Assembly: GCA_025766275.1 (NCBI GenBank) | Contig: JAFKAC010000251.1 | Coordinates: 1-44,929 of the forward strand | DNA length: 44,929 bases | Origin: Lactarius indigo | Taxonomy: Eukaryota > Basidiomycota > Agaricomycetes > Russulales > Russulaceae | Direction: 5' to 3' | Shown: in pieces, positions 34,136 to 44,647 of the stretch | Layout: every line of letters starts with the position of its first letter | Position numbering within the stretch: position 1 is the first letter of the stretch | Translations under genes and position numbers: made by a program | The notes under the pieces: generated by a model | Seen by the model: the letters and a program-made list of their open reading frames with translations, nothing else | Databases searched by the model: none | Told to the model about the DNA's origin: nothing

Positions 34136-36313
34136 ATGTCCGATCACGACCAAAAAAAGGTCGAAAGCGCACATGCTGCATCCGTAATTCGTGAAGGAGA
34201 GTTGTTTACACTCGGAAGCATGGCGAAACAGCGTATCTGGCGAAAGCTCGATATTCACTTACTTCCCCTCGTGTTTCTCTATTTCTTGTCTTTCTTGTAA
34301 GCGGTATTTGTTATACATTTGAACTCACATACTCACTTGAACCAAAAGAGATCGAACCATCATTGGCAAGCCTTCATGAAACCCGTTATGAGATGATTTT
34401 TCTAACCAATATCTTACGAAACAGGCTACGCAGCGATAGCCGGGATGAAGAGGGATCTTCATCTCACTGGCTTACGGTACAATGTCGCTGCTGCGCTCTT
34501 CTACGTAAGCATCTGTCTAGTTTATCAAGCTGAGGTACTTTACGGTCATCAGATACCATATACCCTAGTGGAAGTACCCTCGTGTGTATATCTCTTCCTT
34601 CCCTCGCCTTCGCTTCTGACGCCCTGTTGTAGGAACATCCTACTCAGGGTGTTTAACCCATCTCGATGGAGTGCGAAATTATTTTGCTTTCTCAATCACA
34701 ATGTTTCTAATTTCGTTCCTCCCAGTTCCTTCTATTATGATAGCCTGGGGTACAGTCACGACTCTTATGTGCTTGGTCAATAGCTATCAAGGTCTGGTCG
34801 TGTATGTAATCCACACCATGCGCCCACCCTCTCACTCATTCGGGATAGCGCCCGCTTCTTCCTTGGGTTGACCGAAGGAGGGCTCTTCCCCGGCCTGGCG
34901 TATTATATTTCACTGTGGTACCCTCGCCAGTTGCAAGCAAAGCGCCTTGCCCTCCTCATCTCAATAGCGACTGTTGGCGGGGCGTTCGGTGGCATTTTCG
35001 CATATGGAATTGAGCACCTTGAAGGGTAAAGGTCTAGTGGGCATGGGAATTCTCCTGTGCGCTGATCCCATATTTCTAGGAAGGCGGGCCTTCGTGGGTG
35101 GCAATGGATTGTCTGTTCACTCATTCCTCTGTTACCACTTCAATGTGTTGACACCACCTCACACAGTTCTTCGTAGAAGGCTTAGGTGGGCTCGTATTCA
35201 TTCACGACATCTTGGTGTATGCTAACGCTGTCACAGCAACCGTTGTTGTCGCACTCCTGTCTTATTTCTTTATCCATGACGTTGGTGCATTCGTCTTCCC
35301 CTAGTGCTTGTGCTAACGTTGGCCTAGTACCCCGAAACTGCGAAGTTCCTTACAGAGGAAGAGAGAAAATTTATTATCCAGACATTAGCGGATGACTCCA
35401 AAGGCCAGGCAACCCACTTCAGCACGAAATTCGTTTGGCAAGCTCTCTCCGATTGGAAGACATACGCACAGGCGGCCAACTTCATGTCGTACGCCACTAC
35501 TTTTTAACTGTTCAGTGCCCTTGATGCACGCGTACATAGTGTATTTATTACTGGCGTCGCTGTTGCCCTCTTTACCCCGACTATAGTTAACGACTTGGGT
35601 TTCTCTGCTACCCACGCTCAACTACTATCGGTCCCACCTTTCCTGCTGGCTGGCATCTCCACGTACATCGTCAGCATCTGGTCTGATAGAGTGAACCTAC
35701 GAGGTCCATTTATTGTAATTTGTGCCATGGTTTCGATGGCCGGATACATCACCGCATACGTGACAAGCAAGCCGGGTCCTGGTTACGCGGCCGCCATCAT
35801 AGCCGCTTGCGGTGCGTTCCCCTGCATTACTATTACCTTGGCGTGGGCCGCAGGGAACTCTGGTGGAATCGTGAAAAGAGGAATTGTCCTGGCAGTGGTG
35901 ATTGGGCTGGGAAACGTCGGAGGGTATGCATTTCTTCTCAGACGCAAAGTGGGGGTTCATAGCTCGATGCAGTGTCTGTTCTTCATTCATCTACTATCAA
36001 CCGCCGCGTTTTTACAAGGGCCACGGGACGATGATAGGTTGCCTTGGTACGAGGTATGTACTCGCCCGTCATCGCGAGGATGAATTGAGAATTTATTCTG
36101 CACTGTGCAGTATCGTCTGCAGTTGCTTCCTGATGTGGACGTACAGAAGGCTGAATAAGGAGAAGGAAGAACAGTGTGCTCGCGAAGGAATCCATGAGAG
36201 CATGAAGGATGTGTACCGCGATCTTGCCGATAAGAGCCCTCTCTTCCGGTGACTTGTCACTAATATGTTGGGACCTCGTTCTAAACTATAGGACTTTTAG
36301 TTATGTCATTTAA
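34136..36313 (+). CDS. MFS anion:cation symporter (TNA1/allantoate-permease type), copy C
   Basis: Same family and 15-exon plan as copy B, and nearest to copy A in sequence. Start MSDHDQKKVES (34136). The first exon ends at 34296, and the GC-AG intron is at 34366-34424. The acceptors lost in A are intact here (TCATCAG before ATACCATATACC, GTTGTAG before GAACATCC). Signature pieces are IPYTLVEVPSN, GLTEGGLFPGLAYYISLWYP, WQWI, YPETAKFLTEEERK, IWSDRVNLRGPF, YYQPPRFYKGHGT and DKSPLFRYVI, with the stop at 36311-36313. TM1 reads DRTIIGYAAIAGM, changed from the NIGNA consensus kept in D, so substrate handling may differ. The frame is open at every junction checked, and the length is about 480 aa. 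Confidence 0.88.
34366..34424 (+). other. GC-AG intron (intron 2) in MFS C
   Basis: The donor is ATTG|GCAAGC and the acceptor CGAAACAG, at the homologous position to the GC-AG introns of A, B and D. Confidence 0.75.
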
Positions 36314-37238
36314 CACGCAATAAAAGCTCCTAGTTTATGACTGAGTCAAGAACGTTGCGTTTAAATTTAGGTATCTGAATGTGGCGCGCTATAGGATATG
36401 CAGAGGTTCAGTCCGAGGTCGACGTTGCCTTTCTTGAACAGTTCGACTTTGAACCTTTAACGTTTAACCTCCCCGACATCCTGACACATTTCCGTGGACG
36501 GGGCTCAGGTTCAAGCTCAGGTTGGGCGTTGGCCAAAGATATGATGTGGACCCAATCTAATTATAGGTTCTGTTTATGCAGGCGATAGGGCGATAGGATG
36601 GATAGCGGCGCGTTTGGGAAATTTCACGCACCAACACGGCCAAATCATACGAAAACATCATACGAAAGGAAACCGCGGAGTCCAAGGCCGTGAGAAGAGC
36701 TAATTTACCTTTACCCTAGAGCTCCAGCTCCTCGGCAGATTCTGATTAATCCACAACCATATGAGAGGAGATTGCTATTTTCAAGGAAAATCCGCGGTCA
36801 TCATTTTTTTTTTTGATTTCATTTCGAGCGGTGTGCAAAGAGTCTCTTCAGTGAGCACGGCAGGCATCCCTGGCCTGTTGTAATCAGATATCGGCCTGCT
36901 TGCACACCCATCCGAGATATCCTCGGCTGCGCACTAATCTCCGCAAAACTGTCAGACACAACACTATAGTAAGAGGAGATCATGGCCATTTTTTAGTATA
37001 ATGTACCATCCGCTAAGCAATAATGATCTTCGCTGTTTCTATGGACGACAAGGGGACGTATTAGGACTTTGAAGGGTAAAATTACCCTGGAAATGCGCCC
37101 GTCCCCCCGACCAAGCAGCATGGCCCACGGGAAATCCACCGACAATTGAGTATAGGAAACGCAAGGGCTTTTAACCCACCACGTTGACACTACGTAGGAG
37201 TAAACATTGCGTGCACAGTTCGCCCCACACACAATATT
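36314..37238. other. intergenic region between convergent MFS C and MFS D
   Basis: The two transporters end toward each other here. No gene is recognised. The first 130 bases resemble the region after MFS A. A T-run lies near 36806-36815. Confidence 0.5.
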
Positions 37239-39449
37239 TCAGATGACATGACTTATACTCGATAGTCAGCACGAGGATCCAAGGACCGAGAGTCGGTACT
37301 CACCGGAAAAGGGGGCTCTTGTCAGCATGATCACGATACATATCCTTCATGCTTTCATTTATTCCCTCGCGAACGCACTCTTCCTCCTTTTCCTTATTCA
37401 GCCTTCTGTACGTCCACATCAGGACGCAACTGCACACGATACTGCCAAGTGTAGAATGAATCCTCGGTTCTTCTCGTGATGGCGGGCCAGTACATACCTC
37501 GTACCAAGGCAGCCCATGACTGTACCGTGGCCCTTGAGAAAACGTGGTGGTTGGTAGTAGATAAATGAAGAACAGATACTGCAGTGTGACCATCGAGTCG
37601 TAACTCCCTCAACCTCTGCAAATGAGGAGAACACGCACCCGCCGAGATTTCCCAACCCGATGACCATTGCCAGGACAATTCCCCTCTTCATGTTTCCCCC
37701 TGAATTCCCCGCGGCCCACACCAAAGTAATAGGAGCGAGAGGGATCGAACCACTTGCAGCGATGACAGCAGCAACGTAACCAGGACCCGGTGCACTTGTC
37801 GTGTAGGCGACAATGTACCCGATCAAACTAACTATGGCACCAGCCACAATAAATGGACCCCGCAGATTTGTTCTGTCGGAGTAGACACCGACGACAAATG
37901 ACAAAACGGAGCCGCACACGAAAGGCGGAGCTGATAGCAGCTGGGCATTGGCGGCAGAGAATCCCAACTCGTAAACTATTGTGGGAGTAAAGAGGGCAAC
38001 GACGTATACAGTAATTGCGATGCTGTAGAAAGCGACATCAGAAGATGGGGTTGAGGGTCGAAAGTTGAACGGTTAGAGTGACAGCCTACCACATGAAGTT
38101 AAGAGAGTGCACATATGTCTTCCAATCGGTGAGGGCTTGCCAAACGGACGTTATGCTAAAGGGGGAATTTGCCTGGCCTTTGGAATCATCCATCTGTGTC
38201 AGGACAACAAAACGTTTCTCGTCCTCTGTTAAGAACTTCGCAGTTTCAGGGTACTATGCCGATATTAGATGATGGCCCTTTGGGACGACGAAAACACAAA
38301 CGTCGTGAACAAAGAAATATGCACAGAGTGCGACTACAATAGTCGCTGTGATGATGTCAGCGTGAACATGACAAAATAGCAATTACAAACGTACCTAAAC
38401 CTTCAATGAGGAACTGTAGGAGGACCGGTCAACGATGTGGACAATAGAGCTAAAAATCCATCAACTCACGATCCATTGCCATCCACGAAGCCCGCCCTTG
38501 CTAAACACGAAGGGTAAGTACGTGAAGGGATTGATTTCAAGCCGCGATAGGTACCGTACCCATCTAAGTGCTCGATTGCATATGTCAAAACGCCGCTGAA
38601 AGCCCCAGCAATAGCGGAAGCAGAGGTGAAGATGGAGATACGCTCTGCTAGCTTCTGGCGAGGGTACCACAGCGAGACGTAATACGTCACCCCAGGAAAC
38701 ATCCCTCCTTCGGCGACTCCAAGAAAGACGCGAACGCTGCCCAAAATGAGTGAATATCAGGGAATAGCGCGGATTGCGCACATGACGAGGCCCTGGTAGC
38801 TCTTGACCAAGCATGTCAGAGTCGTGATCGTACCCCAGGCTAGCATGAGAGAAGGCACTTGGGTCAATGAAATTAGGGACGTCGTGATGCAGTGAAAACG
38901 CAGATGAGCACGGACGCCATTTAGATGGCCTAAACACCCTGAGTAGGATGTTCCTGCAGATAGTCTCAGCGGGGAACGTTAGACGGGGAAGAGTAAAACA
39001 TACGCAGGCACTTCTACTACACAGTAAAATATCTGGTGACTGTACAGCGCCTGAATTTCGTACTAGACGACATGTTCTTACAAAGAATACTGAAGCAGCG
39101 ATATTGAAACGGAAGCCGGTGAGATGGAGATCGTTCCCCATCCCTGCTACCTTTGCGTTGCCTATTTGACATTGGTTGAAAGGCTTCAACTCATCATCGA
39201 AGAGAAAGGCTTGCCAATATTTGTCCGATCCCTTTCAGTCAAAGTAAATAAGTCGAGTCGGACGCATAGCATCATCGCTTACAGGAAGGAAAAGAGATAA
39301 AGCAAGACGACAGGGGGAAGTATGTGATAATCTAGCTTTCGCCAGATGCGCGTCTTCGCTACGTCTCCGACCGTAGCAATAGGATATTCCTGAGAGGTCA
39401 CAGATGGAGCAGGCTTGCCTTCTAGTTCTTCTTTGGTGTGAGCGGACAT
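37239..39449 (-). CDS. MFS anion:cation symporter (TNA1/allantoate-permease type), copy D (inverted)
   Basis: Same family and exon plan as B and C, on the opposite strand. Start MSAHTKEELEGK (39449). An upstream in-frame ATG at 39479 is less like the paralogues. TM1 reads DRTNIGNAKVAGM, the textbook ACS motif. Other pieces are IFYCVVEVPA, GVAEGGMFPGVTYYVSLWYP, WQWIFLIEGL, YPETAKFLTEDEKR, YSDRTNLRGPF, YYQPPRFLKGHGT and the C-terminus ADKSPLFRHVI, with the stop at 37241-37239 after a TATAAG acceptor. Every junction examined is intact, including the GC-AG intron 2 (39214-39162). By motif conservation this is the most ancestral-looking copy. Length is about 480 aa and the substrate is unknown. 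Confidence 0.88.
39162..39214 (-). other. GC-AG intron (intron 2) in MFS D
   Basis: The donor is ATTG|GCAAGC and the acceptor AAATAG before GCAACGCAAAGG. It gives the motif DRTNIG-NAKVAGM exactly, which makes this the clearest case of the four. Confidence 0.82.
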
Positions 39450-39949
39450 GGCGATGATTCCGGAAGCGAACGACGTCAAAGAGCAGAAATGAGGTGCCTG
39501 ACGGTGGTACTAGCAGAGGCTATATATACAACACAAATCTCGGTCTGTATATGCGTCCGATCGCGAGCTTCGTGGCCCAATAACGTAGGAAGGATTGCGC
39601 AGTGAGAGTTTCGAAAGGAAAGCCTGATAAAATGGGAAATATATCACCCGGGCCTGAAACAGCGAGAATACGCGTCGCCCGAGGAATAACATCAGACTCT
39701 GATTTGAGTAACCAATGCGAGAGTCGCACAGAGGCCTCATTTTCATCTAAGTTTTCCCTGGACTGATGCCGAGAGATGCTTCCTTTGCTTCTTGGGTTCG
39801 TCCGTGGAGTGTACGCAGAGCTGCCTGAGACTTCACTAAGAACCTTATCATGGCTAACAATTGATTTTGTGGCGTGGAGGAAAAGAGTGAATACATAAAC
39901 CATAACATAAGCAATACATGGGGGCTTGCTAACTTTGAAATCCTCTCCG
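39450..39949. other. upstream region of MFS D
   Basis: Holds the promoter of MFS D (minus). The open frames here (such as 39520-39969 minus) have no recognisable motif, and I treat them as chance. Confidence 0.45.
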
Positions 39950-40560
39950 ACACAAAATTCGTTTGACAAGCTCCCGCCAACTGGAACTTGAAGACAGACT
40001 TAGCATATACCACACGCAAGTCGTCACGGTGTGGTATGTGCCACTGTAACCACCGGTATCCGTTTTTTCCCCAGTGTCGGTGTCCAACCGTATTTCAATT
40101 ACTACCACTCCCTGGCCTGGTGGTACTACAGTAGTACACCCACTGGTAAGTGTTCACGTCTTTGGTTTCGCTGTTGCCAATGACCAGCTATCAGTCTCGC
40201 CTTTCGCGTGCGGCTATGTCTTCCCGCCTCCAGCTCCTACTCCGACATGATGGATCTGAACTTGCGGGGTCCGTTCATTTTACTCTGTGCTGCGGAGCCC
40301 AGTACGTTATTATGTGCGAGCAACGCCCTTCGAGTCTTCTCTTTGCACCCTCTTTATCTACGGGTGGTGTCATTCATGCCGCACGAGTTCCGCAACACTG
40401 CAGTATTAAAAGGCCCGCTCATGGGTGTACAACACTGCTTCAGCTTAGCGCAAGTCGGCGGCCTCCGATTTTGTGATCCTGGCCTCATCATGACCATTTT
40501 CCTGGCCCAGTGGGCATGGAAGTACCCAATTGGCCTGTCGGACCCGTAGTGATTGATCCA
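39950..40560 (+). pseudogene. MFS transporter relic, copy E
   Basis: Fragments align with the middle of the ACS genes above. AAATTCGTTTGACAAGCTCC (39956) matches the FVWQAL exon but with TGA for TGG. Near 40150 a piece reads FGFAVANDQL in place of LGFSAANAQLL. YSDMMDLNLRGPFILLCAA (40230-40290) matches the conserved SDRxNLRGPF loop. The exon edges are lost and the frames shift between the pieces. The 5' half is missing or unrecognisable. The 3' part, read as VLKGPLMGVQHC and onward, fits poorly. It stands head-to-head with MFS D. Confidence 0.7.
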
Positions 40561-40797
40561 CTGGTCGTTCTTAAAAATGAAGACCCGGGTTGATCACCTC
40601 CTGGCGGTGGCATTACGGCCTCGAATACGACAGATTATATATTGGATAGCTTCTACGTTCGGCTACCGCATGGGTATTTAAGAGAGTAATAGAATTACCT
40701 TGACAACGAAAGACAAGTAAATATTACTAGGGCCGTAGAAAAAGCCCATTTTCATGTTCTAGGTTCTCGAGAAGCGGGCGTGCGGAGTCTGTCAACG

Positions 40798-43284
40798 TTA
40801 TCGTCCATAGAAATTCGCAGGAGCGACCGTTCTGATTTCAACCTTGGTCTTCTCCTTCGCCCTGCCGTTCTCCTTGCTATCTGTGCTAGGCCCTTCTTCC
40901 ATGCGCCACGCCCGCCAGTCCAGTACCTCCGCGTACTCCCTCAAGGCCCTGACGAGCGCCCTGAGCTCGTTCTGCGTAGGAATGGCGCGACCATCCTCGT
41001 CCACACGCATCTGCGCATTGCCTGCGTCTGATCCATCGCCAGAGATGGACAGCACATCAGCTTCGTCCTCTGTATCGGAGGTGTCGGGCAAGGGCGTCAG
41101 ATTGCTTGACTGTACGCCAGAGCGCGAGCCGTTGCTCTCCGCTGCGGTGGGCGGGAACCTCCGCCCGTACGCTCCAGATTCGTCCTCTGCGCCGCGCTCG
41201 GTCGTCGACTGCTCTCCTCCCACAAAACCGTTCTTGATCGCGATCCAGTCGGCGAGCTTGCGGATTTCGTCCGCTTCCCAGAGGCCCCACCAGCGCTCGA
41301 CGTCAGTGGTGCTATCATCGTCGCTCTCTTCCTCTGAATCCTCCTCACTTGCGGGGACGAGGCCGTCCAAAGGCTTCTGTCCCCAAACGGCGATGAACCA
41401 CCCCCAGCGCCGCATTGTGCGGCGTTCGTCGACGGTGACGACCGCGCGGCCGTGCGCTTTGCCGCCTTTGGACGTGTCGCCTGCTAGGAGCGCTGCTGCC
41501 GCCTCACGCTCGGCCATGCTGGGAGTGAGCGCAAAGTATGTGCGACCCTCGTGGTCGATGCCCAGGGGTGCGAAGCGTGGAGCATGTGCGTGCAGAGCAA
41601 CTCGTTGGGCCTGCTCGAGCGCGCCAAGAGAGCGATTGTACTCCACGCGGGCTGCCTTGTCCTGCGAATTGTGTGCCTATATGAACCCGGTTGTCGGGGT
41701 TACAACAGAGAAGCTGTGCTTACTGGGTTTCCATTCTTCTTTTTCAAATCCCATCGTTCGCGAATAGCCTTCGCACGTTCCTTCTCTTCCTTGGCGCGCT
41801 CCTTTGCTTCTTTAGCACCTTCCTCTAGTTCGTCGTGCACCGCTTGAGTATCCAGCACCATCTCGATCAGAGGTAGCACGACCGGGACAAGTTGTGCAGT
41901 AGTTGCAACATTCACCCCTGCACCGTTCAATGCACCGCTGCGTGTGGTGCGTAATTTTGTGTGCTGGGGAGGGGGTAAGGGGTCTGGGAACGCCAACCGC
42001 TTGTCCGCCTTCTCGATCTCAGCGCGCAGGCTTGCAAGTGCACCCCAAATGCGGCTCAGGTTAGCGCGAGACGCCTTGATCTCTTGTATTGCGTCCTGGA
42101 TGGCTTTCTTCCCTTGCTTGCCACCAAGTTCAACTTGACTGTCAGAGAGTATATTGAGAAGCCCAAGGAGGATCGCACGCAGGCAGATCTCGCTTATCCA
42201 TCCCATCTCCACCTCGATATCCTGCTCCGAATCTGAGTCTGAGTCGTCGACCTCGTGTGATCGCCGTCCGCCGATTTCTTCTAGCTCCTCGAGATGTGCG
42301 CGCGACATATCCAGCAACTTGCCGAACCGGAGAACGAACTCCCGTATCGCGATGCGTGGCAACGCTCGATCGAGCGTGAAGGAAGGCGGGACAGACAGGG
42401 GGGTCCAAGTGACCTTAGGAAGAGGTTTCGGCGGGCGGTTGATGGATCGCTTTGGCTTTGAAACCGCGGCAGCGTTGGGTGCCCTGGGTGGCTTGGGGAC
42501 CTTAGATTTTTTAGGAGGGTCGGGAATTTGCCTGCCCTTGCCAGGGAGTATACCAGTCATCTTGGCATTTCCGTCTAGCATCACTGCCACCGAATCTACT
42601 CCTGTTTTCTTCGCAGCGAGGGTCAAGTTACTATTAATAGAAATAAGTATGGGGTGACTTGGGAGCGAACCCTGCGTACCCAGTAGGCTCAAGACCCATG
42701 GCTTTACGGCACCCACGACAATTGCAGTTGCCATTGCAGCGGGGGCATCTAGAATGGTCAACGAGTGAGAAGATGATGATGCACAACGGTAACTTGGGAC
42801 GTGCTTGAAGATGTAGCCCTGCGTCCTGTCATGCCCAGTAATCTCTTTAGATGTACCGCTGACGCCACGACCTTTGATCTCGTCTGAGTCCTGCCCGTAC
42901 CGATTCTTGAGACAGGGCCTGCAATACTTGGCCCTGCAACGAGCCAGTACATTAGAGGTTTTATTGTTAAAAGTGCAATACAATCCCACTAAAGATGGTG
43001 GTTAGTGGAGCCGCGAAACGATGAGCTAAATACCATATACATGCGGCATCGCGTTTCTTATTGCACTGGTGACAATAGAAGAAACCATTCGGAAATTCTG
43101 CGGTCGCATTCGATGCAACGATATGCGTGGCTCTTGTGGCGCCTTGGGTCTTGGTTTCTGCCGCGGAGACCTTCCGTCTCTTCATCTTTGTTTCAGGGGC
43201 ACTGACGCGTGACCCCGTCTCGTTGGGAGTCTCCTCGGAACGTTTGCGCTTGATAGTGACTGGGGTAGATGCTGCACTCTGCAT
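40798..43284 (-). CDS. CDCA7-like zf-4CXXC_R1 protein with DDT/WHIM-like region
   Basis: Probably a nuclear chromatin protein. The zf-4CXXC_R1 fold is that of CDCA7, partner of the HELLS remodeller. Exons (minus): 43284-43041, 42988-42805, 42748-42680, 42630-41724, 41676-40798, total 2283 nt (760 aa). Residues 1-60 are basic (IKRKRSEE, KMKRRK). The zinc region has four CXXC pairs, CHQC (71-74), CRPC (104-107, in RCRAKYCRPCLKNRYGQ), CPRC and CRGC, plus CNC. The last two pairs are encoded beyond a GC-AG intron. Then come a Pro/Lys-rich linker, a DDT-like helical segment (IREFVLRFGKLLDMSRAHL), acidic patches, a coiled Glu/Lys run, and a WHIM-like motif RFAPLGIDHEGRTYF. An upstream ATG at 43459 would need an extra intron to join. 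Naming it CDCA7-like is inference from the zinc finger. Confidence 0.82.
42749..42804 (-). other. GC-AG intron inside the zf-4CXXC_R1 zinc finger
   Basis: The donor is TTCAA|GCACGT and the acceptor ATTCTAG. The nearby GT at CAC|GTCCC is in the wrong phase and would destroy CPRC. The GC donor restores GYIFKCPRCNGNCNCRGCRK and keeps the whole gene divisible by three. Confidence 0.65.
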
Positions 43285-43459
43285 GTTATGCACACGAAGT
43301 GGCGTCGGTGGATTACGAAAGTCGTTGGTCGTGCGAGTGCCGATCCCCTCGGAGTAGGGAGAACGTGGGTACGAGGACGAACACTTCTGGGCGATTGCGC
43401 GGCCTGGACGAGGGAGTAGGGGCGCGCTCGGCACGAGCAGCCACGGAGCGCATAGACAT

Positions 43460-43701
43460 GGGACGATGATGATCGAGATAAAACGACCGACGTTGCGTTT
43501 TCACTTTTCACTTCGCGTTCCCCGCTCATCACGTGTTCTGGAAACGGTCACGTGCATACACACGTGATACAATGCCGGCCCTAAACTGCGGATTTGCTCG
43601 CACCGAGCGAATCGTCTCTCCCGCCGTCTCCGACTCCAGCGCACTCCCAACACGCGAATTACCCCTTCCTCTTCTAATTTAAAAAACCGTTTATTTCTCC
43701 C
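43460..43701. promoter_or_regulatory. divergent promoter with three CACGTG boxes
   Basis: It lies between the upstream candidate start of the zf-4CXXC gene (minus) and the TIM17 ATG (plus). Palindromic CACGTG is found at 43530-43535, 43549-43554 and 43561-43566. In fungi this E-box binds Cbf1/Pho4-type bHLH factors. Whether it acts on one gene or both is unknown. Confidence 0.55.
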
Positions 43702-44358
43702 ATGGCACACGCAGATCATACCAGGGATCCCTGGTGCGTGCTCTTGTGTTACTATTTCTTGCGATAGATTCTCACCGTCATCGTACATATAGCCCTTGGG
43801 TGATCCTTAATGACTTTGGTGGTGCCTTTGCCATGGGTTGCCGTCGGTGGTGGCATTTGGCATGGCATTAAAGGCGCACGGAATTCACCGAGAGTACGTG
43901 CCTCTTCGCTCATCTCTACCACAAATAGGAGCATGATACTGACACTGATATAGGGTGAGCGCCTTGCTGGCTCTATTTCCACTATAAAAAGCTCGTGCCC
44001 CTGTCACTGGCGGCAACTTGGTGTTTGGGGTGGCAATGTTTTCTACGTTGATTGCGCTGTGAAGGGCTACCGACAAAGGAGGATGCATGGAACGCCATCA
44101 TCTCTGGCGTCATGACAGGTGGCTGCTTAGCGCACGGAAGTGAGTCTTGTTTTCTCACACTCTGGCGTGTTCTCCTAGCCAATGTGTTCTATGTCCTTGG
44201 CCTTTGACACTTATGCCCTTTTTATTTTAATTTAGGCGGTCCAAAAGCTGCATTCGGGTCTGCTGTCGCATGTGGGATCTTACTTGGCGTATTGAAGGCG
44301 TGGGAGCTTCTACTTGGTCGGGTATTTTCAGAGGGCACACGGCCACAGCTCCCTCCCT
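43702..44358 (+). pseudogene. TIM17: TIM17, inner-membrane translocase subunit, frame broken by six one-base indels
   Basis: Tim17 is a core subunit of the TIM23 presequence translocase. Exon 1 (43702-43733) reads MAHADHTRDP. GT-AG introns lie at 43734-43792, 43894-43953 and 44140-44235. Exon 2 starts CPWVILNDFGGAFAMG, then an extra T near 43837 shifts the frame before VGGGIWHGIKGARNSP. Exon 3 starts GERLAGSISTIK, then has an extra A at 43985-43989, a missing T near 44019, an extra A near 44036, a missing T near 44050 and a missing A near 44075. Between these the family sequence is kept (RAPVTGGN, DCAVKGYRQ, DAWNAIISGVMTGGCLAHGS). Exon 4 (44236-44358) reads GPKAAFGSAVACGILLGV to EGTRPQLPP without damage. 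All indels sit in one- to five-base runs. It is either a young pseudogene or a local sequencing/assembly fault in an essential gene. A 3' exon beyond 44414 is unclear. Confidence 0.85.
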
Positions 44359-44647
44359 GTGAGTTCCATCTTTGGCCATTGCTGAGTTCCACTCATTCGA
44401 GTGCCACTTTATAGTCCGGAGTCGATGTCCCCCCAGACACCATCATCGGCTGCTATCTGATTTTCGCTGCATGCACTCTCTTCCACACACCGATCCTCCG
44501 CGTCATGCTTTAATTTAGATTATTTGCGCAAATGGCCGTTATCATCCTCCTCACTCAGTACATAATCAGTCCTGTGCAAATAAATCGTATTCTAGACGTT
44601 CACACAGGAACAACAACCTCCTAGGAATGGATGTCCCTCATGTCCTG
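44359..44647. other. region between convergent TIM17 and the right-edge gene
   Basis: It probably holds the TIM17 3' exon and UTR (a candidate acceptor TATAG lies at 44413-44414) and the 3' UTR of the minus-strand gene. No other feature is seen. Confidence 0.4.

Noticed and set aside
39520..39969. 149-codon minus-strand frame upstream of MFS D
   Set aside because: No motif, overlaps the expected promoter, and partly antisense to the MFS E relic.
40844..41767. 307-codon plus-strand frame
   Set aside because: Antisense to the zf-4CXXC gene. Ser/Arg-rich with no domain, while the minus strand has splice-supported continuity.
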